DNA of 34,421 bases from a virus. Below the pieces are notes generated by a model. It was not told the DNA's origin and did not search any database. It was given only the letters and a program-made list of their open reading frames with translations. Of the stretch, positions 23,787 through 30,591 are shown piece after piece. The translations under genes and the position numbers were made by a program. Each line of letters opens with the position of its first letter. Positions within the stretch are counted from its first letter, which is position 1. The stretch is from the IMG/VR virus record IMGVR_UViG_3300032249_000499, positions 1 through 34,421 of that record; one strand, 5' to 3'.

Positions 23787-26700
23787 ATGAACTACGTAGG
23801 CTTACATGTTCATACTCACTACTCCCTATTTGACGGCATAGCAACTCCACAAGAGTATGTAGACCGTGCTAGCAAGTTGGGTATGAACGCTCTTGCAATT
23901 ACAGATCACGGTTCACTTTCTGGTCACAGAGAGTTTTACCGTTCTGCAAAAGAAAAGGGTATTAAGCCAATCCTTGGCCTAGAAGGATACATGTGTGCAG
24001 ACATATCAGATAAAAGAGATAAGTCTGAAAGAACAGGTCAACAAGACCTTGTTTATAATCACATTATCCTTCTAGCCAAGAACCAAAAAGGTTTAGAAAA
24101 TCTTAACAAGATTAGCGAAATAGCATGGACAGATGGATTCTTTAAAAAACCAAGATTTGATTTTGAAATTCTTCAAAAATACAAAGAAGGCATAATTGTA
24201 ACATCTGCTTGTCCTAGCAGCGTTATTGTTAAAGCATTAGAAGAGCAAGAATTTGCACTTGCTAAAAAACACATTGAGTGGTTTAAGGATAACTTTGGTA
24301 GCGATTACTACATTGAAGTTATGCCACATAACACACCAGAAATAAATAAATATCTTATTGATCTTGCCGATGAATTTAATATTAAAGTCGTAGTTACGCC
24401 AGATTGTCATCACGCCGATGAATCACAAAAGCATATTCAAGAGTTTAAACTTTTAATGAATACTCACGCTAAAATACAAAAAGATACCACATATGCAAAA
24501 TCTACAAAAATTAATTCCATGATGGAACGCCTTGACTATCTTTATGGAGAAGATCGTCAGATAACATTCAATAAATTTGACATTCATTTACTTTCCTATG
24601 AAGAAATTAAAACAGCAATGGAAAAACAAGGTATTGATAGAGAAGACATATACTCAAACACACTATTGCTAGCAGAGACAGTAGAAAACTATGACATTAA
24701 AGATGGTCTTGATTTGCTTCCAGTCCAGTATAAAAATCCAGACCAAGAGTTATCAAACTTAGCCTTTGCTGCTCTAGAAGAAAAAAGATTAAACTCTAAC
24801 TGGCTTGGTAATGACATCTACGAACAAAGGCTTGATGAAGAGTTATTTATTATTAGAGATAAAAAATTTGCACCATATTTCTTAGTAGTTCAAAATATGA
24901 TTTCTTGGGCAAAGAAAGAAGGAATTTTAGTTGGTCCAGGACGTGGTTCTTCTGCTGGCTCTTTGGTTTGTTATCTTCTAGGAATTACTGATATTGATCC
25001 AATAGAACATGGACTTTTGTTCTTCCGTTTTATTAATCCAGAACGTAATGACTTCCCTGATATTGATACAGATATTCAAGATACTCGTCGTGATGAAGTA
25101 AAGGATTATCTAGTTAGACAGTATAGGCACGTCGCATCTATTGCAACATTTCTTCAATTTAAAGACAAAGGTGTTGTGCGAGATGTTGCACGAGTTTTAG
25201 ATATTCCACTTACAGATGTTAATAAGGTCTTAAAACTTGTTGATACTTGGGATGAATATTGCACATCTAAAACTACACTATCGTTTAGAGAAAAATATCC
25301 AGAAGTAGAGATTTATGGAGAACAGTTACGTGGTCGTATTAGAGGTACTGGCATTCATGCTGCTGGTGTGGTTACTAGTAAGAATCCAATATTTAGGTAT
25401 GCGCCATTGGAGACTCGCTCTTCTCCTGGATCAGATGATCGTATTCCTGTGGTTGGTGTTGATATGGAAGAGGCTGAAAAAATTGGTCTTATTAAAATTG
25501 ATGCGTTAGGTCTTAAAACTTTAAGTGTAGTTAAAGACTGTATTGACATGATTAAAACAAATCATTATAAAGATATTGATCTTTTATCTATTGATATGGC
25601 AGATCCAAAGGTATATGAAATGCTTTCAGACGGACACACAAAAGGTGTATTTCAGTGTGAAGCAACTCCATACACAAACCTTTTAGTAAAAATGGGAGTA
25701 AAGAATTTTAATGAGTTGGCAGCATCAAATGCTCTAGTTCGTCCAGGCGCCATGAATACTATTGGTAAAGATTATATTGCTCGTAAGCACGGTAAGCAAA
25801 ATGTTTCTTATACCCACCAAATTATGAAAGAATTTACAGATGACACATATGGGTGTATTCTTTATCAGGAACAGGTTATGCAGGCTTGCGTTTATCTTGG
25901 TGGAATGACAATGGCAGAGGCTGACAAAGTTCGTAAGATTATTGGAAAGAAAAAAGATGCAAAAGAGTTCAATATATTTCAAGATAGGTTTGTTGCTGGG
26001 GCGAGTAAGTACATATCTCCTAACAAAGCCTTGGACCTTTGGCACGACTTTGAAGAGCATGCGGGATACTCGTTTAACAAGAGCCACGCAGTTGCTTACT
26101 CTACTCTCTCGTATTGGACGGCGTGGTTAAAATATTACTACCCGCTTGAATTTATGTTTGCCCTTCTCAAAAATGAAAAAGATAAAGATGGTAGAACAGA
26201 GTATCTGATTGAAGCAAAGCGTATGGGCATATCAGTTAAACTGCCACATATTAATGATTCAGATTTAGATTTTAAAATTGAGGGCAAGGGAATTCGTTTT
26301 GGATTAACTGGTATTAAGTTTATTTCAAATAACATTGCACAAAAATATATTGATGCAAGACCATTTAATAGTTATAAACAACTTGAGGAGTTTACGTTTA
26401 CAAAAGGTAATGGAGTAAACAGTAGAGCCTTAAATGCACTAAGGTTAACTGGTGCTGCAACATTCTCTGATAATCCACGTAATGATGAAGATATTAAAGA
26501 AAATCTTTACGAATATTTAAATCTTCCAGAGTTTAACATTTCTATTCCATCTCACTATTATGCATTTATTCAATCAATTGAAGATTTTGAAGAAAAGGGA
26601 TCTTTTATTTTAATGGGTATGGTTAAAGCAATTAAACGAGGAAAAGGTTGGTCACGAGTTGAAATTCTGGACAAAACTGGAAGTGTTGGTATATTTGATG

Positions 26701-27074
26701 AAGAGTCAACAACTATTGAGACGGGTCGTACTTACTTGGTTCTTGCTAATGATAACAGGATTGTTTCTGCAATTCCTGTTGATGAAATAAAAGGATCAAC
26801 AAATGCACTTGTTAAGTTTTTGGGTTATAAGCAATTGCCTTATACAGAGGATGAGATGTTCGTTGTTTCATTTAAATCAAGAATAACGAAGGCTGGAAAA
26901 AAAATGGCTTCTTTAACCTTGGCAGATACTTCAAGAGATTTGCACTCAGTGACAGTATTTCCTACTGCATTTCCAAAAGCATACATGCACATTGAAGAAG
27001 GTAAGTCCTATAAATTTAGTTTTGGTAAAACCAAAGATGGCACGGTAATTATGGAGGATGTAAATGTCAGTTAA
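23787..27074 (+). CDS. DNA polymerase III alpha subunit, DnaE type
   Basis: A 1095-residue C-family replicative polymerase. An N-terminal PHP domain (about 1-270) has an apparently full metal-ligand set: H7, H9, D16, H41, E66, H92, C142, D206 and H208. The polymerase core includes GPGRGSSAGSLVCYLLG, the catalytic Asp pair in FPDIDTDIQD (about 426-431), the GIHAAGVV motif and KIDALGLKTL with the third Asp (about 571). FNKSHAVAYSTLSYWTAW marks the fingers. A helix-hairpin-helix region and an OB fold (about 925-1000, FILMGMVKAIKRGKGWSRV) complete it. No beta clamp, tau or epsilon gene is seen here, so host or other phage factors must help. The last 11 bases overlap the recombinase gene. Confidence 0.95.
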   Translation: MNYVGLHVHTHYSLFDGIATPQEYVDRASKLGMNALAITDHGSLSGHREFYRSAKEKGIKPILGLEGYMCADISDKRDKSERTGQQDLVYNHIILLAKNQKGLENLNKISEIAWTDGFFKKPRFDFEILQKYKEGIIVTSACPSSVIVKALEEQEFALAKKHIEWFKDNFGSDYYIEVMPHNTPEINKYLIDLADEFNIKVVVTPDCHHADESQKHIQEFKLLMNTHAKIQKDTTYAKSTKINSMMERLDYLYGEDRQITFNKFDIHLLSYEEIKTAMEKQGIDREDIYSNTLLLAETVENYDIKDGLDLLPVQYKNPDQELSNLAFAALEEKRLNSNWLGNDIYEQRLDEELFIIRDKKFAPYFLVVQNMISWAKKEGILVGPGRGSSAGSLVCYLLGITDIDPIEHGLLFFRFINPERNDFPDIDTDIQDTRRDEVKDYLVRQYRHVASIATFLQFKDKGVVRDVARVLDIPLTDVNKVLKLVDTWDEYCTSKTTLSFREKYPEVEIYGEQLRGRIRGTGIHAAGVVTSKNPIFRYAPLETRSSPGSDDRIPVVGVDMEEAEKIGLIKIDALGLKTLSVVKDCIDMIKTNHYKDIDLLSIDMADPKVYEMLSDGHTKGVFQCEATPYTNLLVKMGVKNFNELAASNALVRPGAMNTIGKDYIARKHGKQNVSYTHQIMKEFTDDTYGCILYQEQVMQACVYLGGMTMAEADKVRKIIGKKKDAKEFNIFQDRFVAGASKYISPNKALDLWHDFEEHAGYSFNKSHAVAYSTLSYWTAWLKYYYPLEFMFALLKNEKDKDGRTEYLIEAKRMGISVKLPHINDSDLDFKIEGKGIRFGLTGIKFISNNIAQKYIDARPFNSYKQLEEFTFTKGNGVNSRALNALRLTGAATFSDNPRNDEDIKENLYEYLNLPEFNISIPSHYYAFIQSIEDFEEKGSFILMGMVKAIKRGKGWSRVEILDKTGSVGIFDEESTTIETGRTYLVLANDNRIVSAIPVDEIKGSTNALVKFLGYKQLPYTEDEMFVVSFKSRITKAGKKMASLTLADTSRDLHSVTVFPTAFPKAYMHIEEGKSYKFSFGKTKDGTVIMEDVNVS

Positions 27075-28077
27075 TATACAAGATGTACTATCACAGTTAG
27101 ACCCAAGAATTAGAAAGCGTCTTGGCACAGGAGAAGGAATTAACTTTGAGTATCAACCTACTCCAAGTTTTGGTTTAAATCGTGCACTAGGCGGGGGATT
27201 GCCATACGGTAGACAAGTACTTGTATGGGGAAGCAAATCATCGGCTAAGTCATCTATGTGTTTACAGATGATTGCTTTAGCGCAAGCAGAAGGCAAGGTT
27301 TGTGCATGGATTGATTCTGAAATGTCCTATTCAGAAGACTGGGCTAAACTGATGGGGGTAGATCCAACAAAATTAATTTACTCTCAAGCACGTACTATCA
27401 GCGACATGGTAGATGTTGGCGTTGGACTTATAAATGCTGGAGTTGATCTTATTGTTATTGACTCAATTACATCAATGCTTCCTGCAATATATTTTGAAAA
27501 AGATTCAGATGAAATGAAAGCACTTGAAAACACAAAGCAAATTGGTGCAGAGTCTAGAGACTTTAGCAATGCCTGGAAAATGCTTAACTATGCTAACAAT
27601 AAAGTAAAGCCTACACTGCTTGTTCTTATTTCACAATCAAGAAATAATATTAACGCAATGTATACAAGCCAACAGCCTTCTGGTGGTCAAGCAACTAAAT
27701 TTTATTCATCTTGTGTAATTAAGTTGTTTTCTTCTGAGTCAGAAAATCAAGCAATTAAGGGAAAGATTAAGGTTGGAGATAAATTAATTGAAGAAAAAAT
27801 TGGTAGAAAAATTCGTTGGGAACTCCAATTCTCTAAAACCTCTCCAGGGTTCCAATCTGGTGAGTATGATTTTTATTTTAGAGGTGACAATGTTGGTATT
27901 GATGCAATAGGAGATTTAGTTGATACTGCAGAATCAATGGGTTTAGTTAATAGAACTGGCGCATGGTATCAGTTAGATGATGGAACAAAAGTACAAGGTC
28001 GTGATGGTTTTATTGCTCGTGTTAAAGAAGATTTAGATTTACAGGAACAACTTAAGAAAAAAATAATTGATGCCTGA
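27064..28077 (+). CDS. RecA-like recombinase
   Basis: A 337-residue RecA/UvsX-family ATPase that would pair homologous DNA. Conserved features: PTPSFGLNRALGGGLPYG ahead of the P-loop, Walker A G56-SKSSA-K62-S63, E90-type catalytic region DSEMSY, Walker B LIVIDSI with D133, and the SQ motif (LVLISQSRNNIN). The P-loop is unusual: the Gly before Lys is Ala (A61). The L2-like region includes TSQQPSGGQATKFYSS. The protein is shorter than bacterial RecA at both ends. Start ATG 27064 follows GGAGG and overlaps the polymerase by 11 bases, suggesting co-expression. Confidence 0.85.
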   Translation: MSVNIQDVLSQLDPRIRKRLGTGEGINFEYQPTPSFGLNRALGGGLPYGRQVLVWGSKSSAKSSMCLQMIALAQAEGKVCAWIDSEMSYSEDWAKLMGVDPTKLIYSQARTISDMVDVGVGLINAGVDLIVIDSITSMLPAIYFEKDSDEMKALENTKQIGAESRDFSNAWKMLNYANNKVKPTLLVLISQSRNNINAMYTSQQPSGGQATKFYSSCVIKLFSSESENQAIKGKIKVGDKLIEEKIGRKIRWELQFSKTSPGFQSGEYDFYFRGDNVGIDAIGDLVDTAESMGLVNRTGAWYQLDDGTKVQGRDGFIARVKEDLDLQEQLKKKIIDA

Positions 28078-28258
28078 GCAAAACTTTACTGTATATCCTG
28101 GAAAATGGCCCTGCAAAACTTGCCAAGAAGTTGTAACATCTTTAAGGTATTGGCCAGAAACTGGAAATGCAACATGGATGTGTACACAAAAACATGTTTC
28201 AAAAGTTAATCTATTGCCTCCAACAAAGAAGGATTATGAGCGAAAAGAACGAAAGTAA
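28070..28258 (+). CDS. Small Cys-containing protein of unknown function
   Basis: A 62-residue protein using ATG 28070, which overlaps the recombinase stop; a TTG one codon earlier is less likely. It has CKTC (residues 15-18) and a later C-x3-H (MCTQKH), together a plausible zinc site, plus a basic C-terminal tail (KKDYERKERK). It overlaps the next gene, whose ATG is at 28236. No known family is recognised. Coupling to a recombinase and nuclease suggests a nucleic-acid-binding accessory role, but this is inference. Confidence 0.5.
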   Translation: MPEQNFTVYPGKWPCKTCQEVVTSLRYWPETGNATWMCTQKHVSKVNLLPPTKKDYERKERK

Positions 28259-28535
28259 AAGAATAGGTGCTAAGCAGCATAAAAATTCTGGTAGAAATAC
28301 ACAGAAAGGTGATGCCACTTGGAGAGGATTTGTTGTTGACTTTAAAGAAGCCAGCAAATCTTTTACATTAAACAAAGATGTATGGGCAAAGGCTGTTACT
28401 GACTCTATTCAGGCAGGCAGAGATAAGTCTCCAGCCATTGTTGTAATTCTTGGAGAAGGTAATACAAAGGTACGACTTGCTATAATTGAAATGAACATGC
28501 TAGAGCAATTAACAGAGGAGGAATATAATGTCTGA
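28236..28535 (+). CDS. Putative PD-(D/E)XK-type small nuclease
   Basis: A 99-residue basic protein. The start is ATG 28236, behind AAGAAGG; a longer frame from 28167 would be read almost wholly within the preceding gene. Around residues 11-43 it has KQHKNSGRNTQKGD followed by GFVVDFKEASKSF, matching the D...(D/E)xK arrangement of small endonucleases such as archaeal Hjc, where a Gly-Asp step precedes a strand ending in E/DxK. Then come a helix (NKDVWAKAVTDSIQ) and a strand (PAIVVILGEG), as in that fold. It overlaps the next gene by 8 bases. Identity of the cleaved structure is unknown; the fold call is a pattern match. Confidence 0.45.
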   Translation: MSEKNESKRIGAKQHKNSGRNTQKGDATWRGFVVDFKEASKSFTLNKDVWAKAVTDSIQAGRDKSPAIVVILGEGNTKVRLAIIEMNMLEQLTEEEYNV

Positions 28536-28842
28536 AACAGGCACACAGAAAACAACACTTGACATGGTAAATGGTTTAACAGAAATTGCAGATTATATGC
28601 AAGATGAAGAGTTAACCGTTGCATTAACTATGATTGCAAAAATTATCATAAAGCCAGATATTCCCTTACAGGCTGCTAGCCTTGAAATCGTAAGGCTACA
28701 GGCCATTGCAGCAAAGATGTCTTTTAAAGCCACTTGGATGGCTAATGTTGACAAATCTGACAGGGCAAAGAAAAATATATACTTTACAGCAGCACAAGCA
28801 ATAAACGATTTGGTCTCAGCGCTTAAATACATAATGCGCTAA
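28528..28842 (+). CDS. Small helical protein, possible recombination mediator
   Basis: A 104-residue, almost wholly helical protein starting behind AGAGGAGG. Two long helices can be seen, about residues 9-40 and 46-72 (with LQAIAAKMSFKATWMAN), followed by a basic KSDRAKKN turn and a final helix (YFTAAQAINDLVSALKYIMR). Size, helix layout, basic centre and location downstream of a RecA-like gene recall T4 UvsY, which loads UvsX on ssDNA coated by gp32. Sequence similarity is too weak to assert homology. It is the last gene before a new promoter for the exonuclease gene. Confidence 0.4.
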   Translation: MSETGTQKTTLDMVNGLTEIADYMQDEELTVALTMIAKIIIKPDIPLQAASLEIVRLQAIAAKMSFKATWMANVDKSDRAKKNIYFTAAQAINDLVSALKYIMR

Positions 28843-28844
28843 CC

Positions 28845-28853
28845 TGCTATAAT
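28845..28853 (+). promoter_or_regulatory. Extended -10 promoter for the Cas4-like exonuclease
   Basis: TGCTATAAT is a perfect extended -10 (TATAAT at 28848-28853), in the 33-base gap before ATG 28876. The leader would be about 16 bases and contain AAAGGA. No good -35 is seen. It is the third copy of the TGYTATAAT element in the window. Confidence 0.55.
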
Positions 28854-28875
28854 TAATATAAACAAAGGATAAAAA

Positions 28876-29739
28876 ATGGCTAAAAACTTACTAAAACAGA
28901 TTATGATTAAAGATATTAAAAAGAACCAAAGAAATAGTGAAGAAGATGAAAGTCTTGTTGAAGGTTTAGACGTTGCTATAAACGCTGGCTACCTTACTAA
29001 AACAAAGCCAAAGTTTACTAAGAAGACTAACTTTTCTGCATCCAATCTAACCTATGGCTCAGGAGAATGTCCAAGGTATTGGTCTTTAGCCTTTGATGGT
29101 CAAATATTTTACGATAACTCAGATGCAATTGGTGTAGCAAATAGAACACAAGGAAGTCTTGGACATGGAAGAATTCAGGAAGCAATAGAAGCCTCTGGGT
29201 TACTTGCAGAAGATTTAGAGTTTGACCCAATACCAAGAAAATATAACCAACAAACTCATCCAGCAATGGAGTTTAGAGTTAAGATTGATGATCCACCTTT
29301 TGACGGGTATGGAGATGTCATGCTTGACTACAAGGGTGAAAGACTTATTGGTGAAATTAAAACAGTAAGAAACGACGACTTTGAACATAAAAAATTAAGT
29401 AGAAAACCTAAAATGGGTCACTTAATGCAGTTGCTAATGTATATGAAGGTTTGGAAAATTGGCAAGGGTGTAATGATTTATGAAAATAAAAACAATCATG
29501 AATTACTTACCTTGCCCGTTGTAGTAAATGATCAGTATCGTACTTGGGTAGACGAAACATTTGAATGGATGAGGGTAGTCTACAAGAGTTGGCAAGATAA
29601 ACAATTACCAGAAGTTCCTTATCGTTCAAATTCAAGAATTTGCAAAGTGTGTCCCATTCAAAAAGCATGTGCTGAAGCAGGAGACGGAACAATTAAAATT
29701 AAACCTATGAAGTTATTAAAGGATGAGAAAGATGAATAA
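28876..29739 (+). CDS. Cas4/RecB-like Fe-S PD-(D/E)XK exonuclease
   Basis: A 287-residue nuclease of the Cas4/RecB family. The active site is visible: D147 in GYGDVMLDY, E160-x-K162 in GEIKT, and the QxxxY motif Q185 to Y189 (QLLMY). Four cysteines, C65 plus C256-x2-C259-x5-C265, match the Fe-S cluster arrangement of Cas4 and AddB, which clamps the nuclease fold. Known members resect DNA ends to expose single strands. Beside a RecA-like protein it would generate the 3' ends needed for strand invasion. There are no repeats or other cas genes, so this is a replication/recombination enzyme, not part of a CRISPR locus. It has its own extended -10 promoter. Confidence 0.8.
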   Translation: MAKNLLKQIMIKDIKKNQRNSEEDESLVEGLDVAINAGYLTKTKPKFTKKTNFSASNLTYGSGECPRYWSLAFDGQIFYDNSDAIGVANRTQGSLGHGRIQEAIEASGLLAEDLEFDPIPRKYNQQTHPAMEFRVKIDDPPFDGYGDVMLDYKGERLIGEIKTVRNDDFEHKKLSRKPKMGHLMQLLMYMKVWKIGKGVMIYENKNNHELLTLPVVVNDQYRTWVDETFEWMRVVYKSWQDKQLPEVPYRSNSRICKVCPIQKACAEAGDGTIKIKPMKLLKDEKDE

Positions 29740-29741
29740 AT

Positions 29742-30032
29742 GTGAAACTATGTGAAAGGTGCGAGACCCAGTTTACACCAAAGGTAAGTTATCAAATTTA
29801 TTGTGGAGATATTTGTAGAGAAGAAGCCACCAAGATAAAGATAGCCGAAAGGTATCAAATAACTCGCAGACAAAGAAGGATAGGTAAAAAAAGACTTTGT
29901 ATTGGTGGTTGTAAAGAGCAACTCTCAATATACAATGATTCTGGATTTTGTTCTAATTGTAATATAAATAAAAAAGAAGTAGACAAGATGCTAAAACAAC
30001 TAAAAGGATTCTTTGACTATGAACAAAAATAA
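29742..30032 (+). CDS. Cys-rich zinc-binding protein
   Basis: A 96-residue basic protein starting at GTG 29742, behind GGATGAGAAAG. It has two Cys clusters: C4-x2-C7 with YC-x3-C (about residues 21-25), and a second set near residues 53-74 (C-x3-C, then C-x2-C). This is the pattern of a double zinc-binding module, similar to the treble-clef or ribbon proteins common in phages. Between them is a highly basic helix (ITRRQRRIGKKR) that could touch nucleic acid. It lacks the GVWGG turn of WhiB and shows no HNH catalytic residues. It overlaps the RuvC-like gene by 14 bases. Confidence 0.55.
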   Translation: MKLCERCETQFTPKVSYQIYCGDICREEATKIKIAERYQITRRQRRIGKKRLCIGGCKEQLSIYNDSGFCSNCNINKKEVDKMLKQLKGFFDYEQK

Positions 30033-30591
30033 CCCAAAAACAATTTGTGCTATTGATGCAAGTACTAACAGTCTTGCTTTTGCTATTTTTAATAATAATA
30101 CCCTAGGTAGTGTTGGTAAAATTAATTTTAATGGAAAAACAAATTATGAAAAGGTAATGGATGCTTGTGCTAAGACAAAAGCATTTTTTGAACATTTTGA
30201 TGGTTTTGAAGCAATCATAATTGAACATACCGTATTTATGAACAGTCCCAAGACTGCTGCAGATCTAGCATTGGTTCAGGGGGCACTGCTAGGTGCTGCT
30301 GGACTAACTGGAACAAAAGTTATAGGAACTGTATCGCCAATAACCTGGCAAAATTATTTAGGAAATAAAAGACTGACAAAAGAAGAACAGTTGGTGATTA
30401 GATCAAAAAACCCTGGAAAATCAGTTTCTTGGTATAAAACATACGAACGGCAAATAAGAAAAGAAAGGACCATAAAACTAATTGAAATCAACTATGATAA
30501 AATTATTAACGACAATGACGTTGCTGATGCTTGTGGTATCGGCCATTGGGCTATTAATAACTGGAATAAAGCAATAGGAGTAAATAAGTAA
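30019..30591 (+). CDS. RuvC-like Holliday junction resolvase
   Basis: A 190-residue RNase H-fold nuclease expected to cut branched DNA before packaging. Catalytic acids are in place: D13 in AIDASTNSLAF, E69 in IIIEHTVFM, and the C-terminal pair D167 and D170 in NDNDVADACGIGHWA. I use ATG 30019; a TTG two codons earlier also exists. A basic insertion (about 120-155: KRLTKEEQLVIRSKNP, WYKTYERQIRKERT) may bind DNA. It overlaps the preceding gene and shares one base with the halogenase ATG, so the accessory block appears attached to the end of the recombination operon. Confidence 0.75.
   Translation: MNKNNPKTICAIDASTNSLAFAIFNNNTLGSVGKINFNGKTNYEKVMDACAKTKAFFEHFDGFEAIIIEHTVFMNSPKTAADLALVQGALLGAAGLTGTKVIGTVSPITWQNYLGNKRLTKEEQLVIRSKNPGKSVSWYKTYERQIRKERTIKLIEINYDKIINDNDVADACGIGHWAINNWNKAIGVNK

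Noticed and set aside
28876-29739. Cas4-like protein as a sign of a CRISPR locus.
   Set aside because: No repeat-spacer array or other cas genes are present; Cas4/RecB-like nucleases are common phage recombination enzymes.
29742-30032. The Cys-rich protein as a WhiB-type regulator, which actinobacterial phages sometimes carry.
   Set aside because: Cys spacing does not fit C-x(n)-C-x2-C-x5-C and the GVWGG turn is missing.
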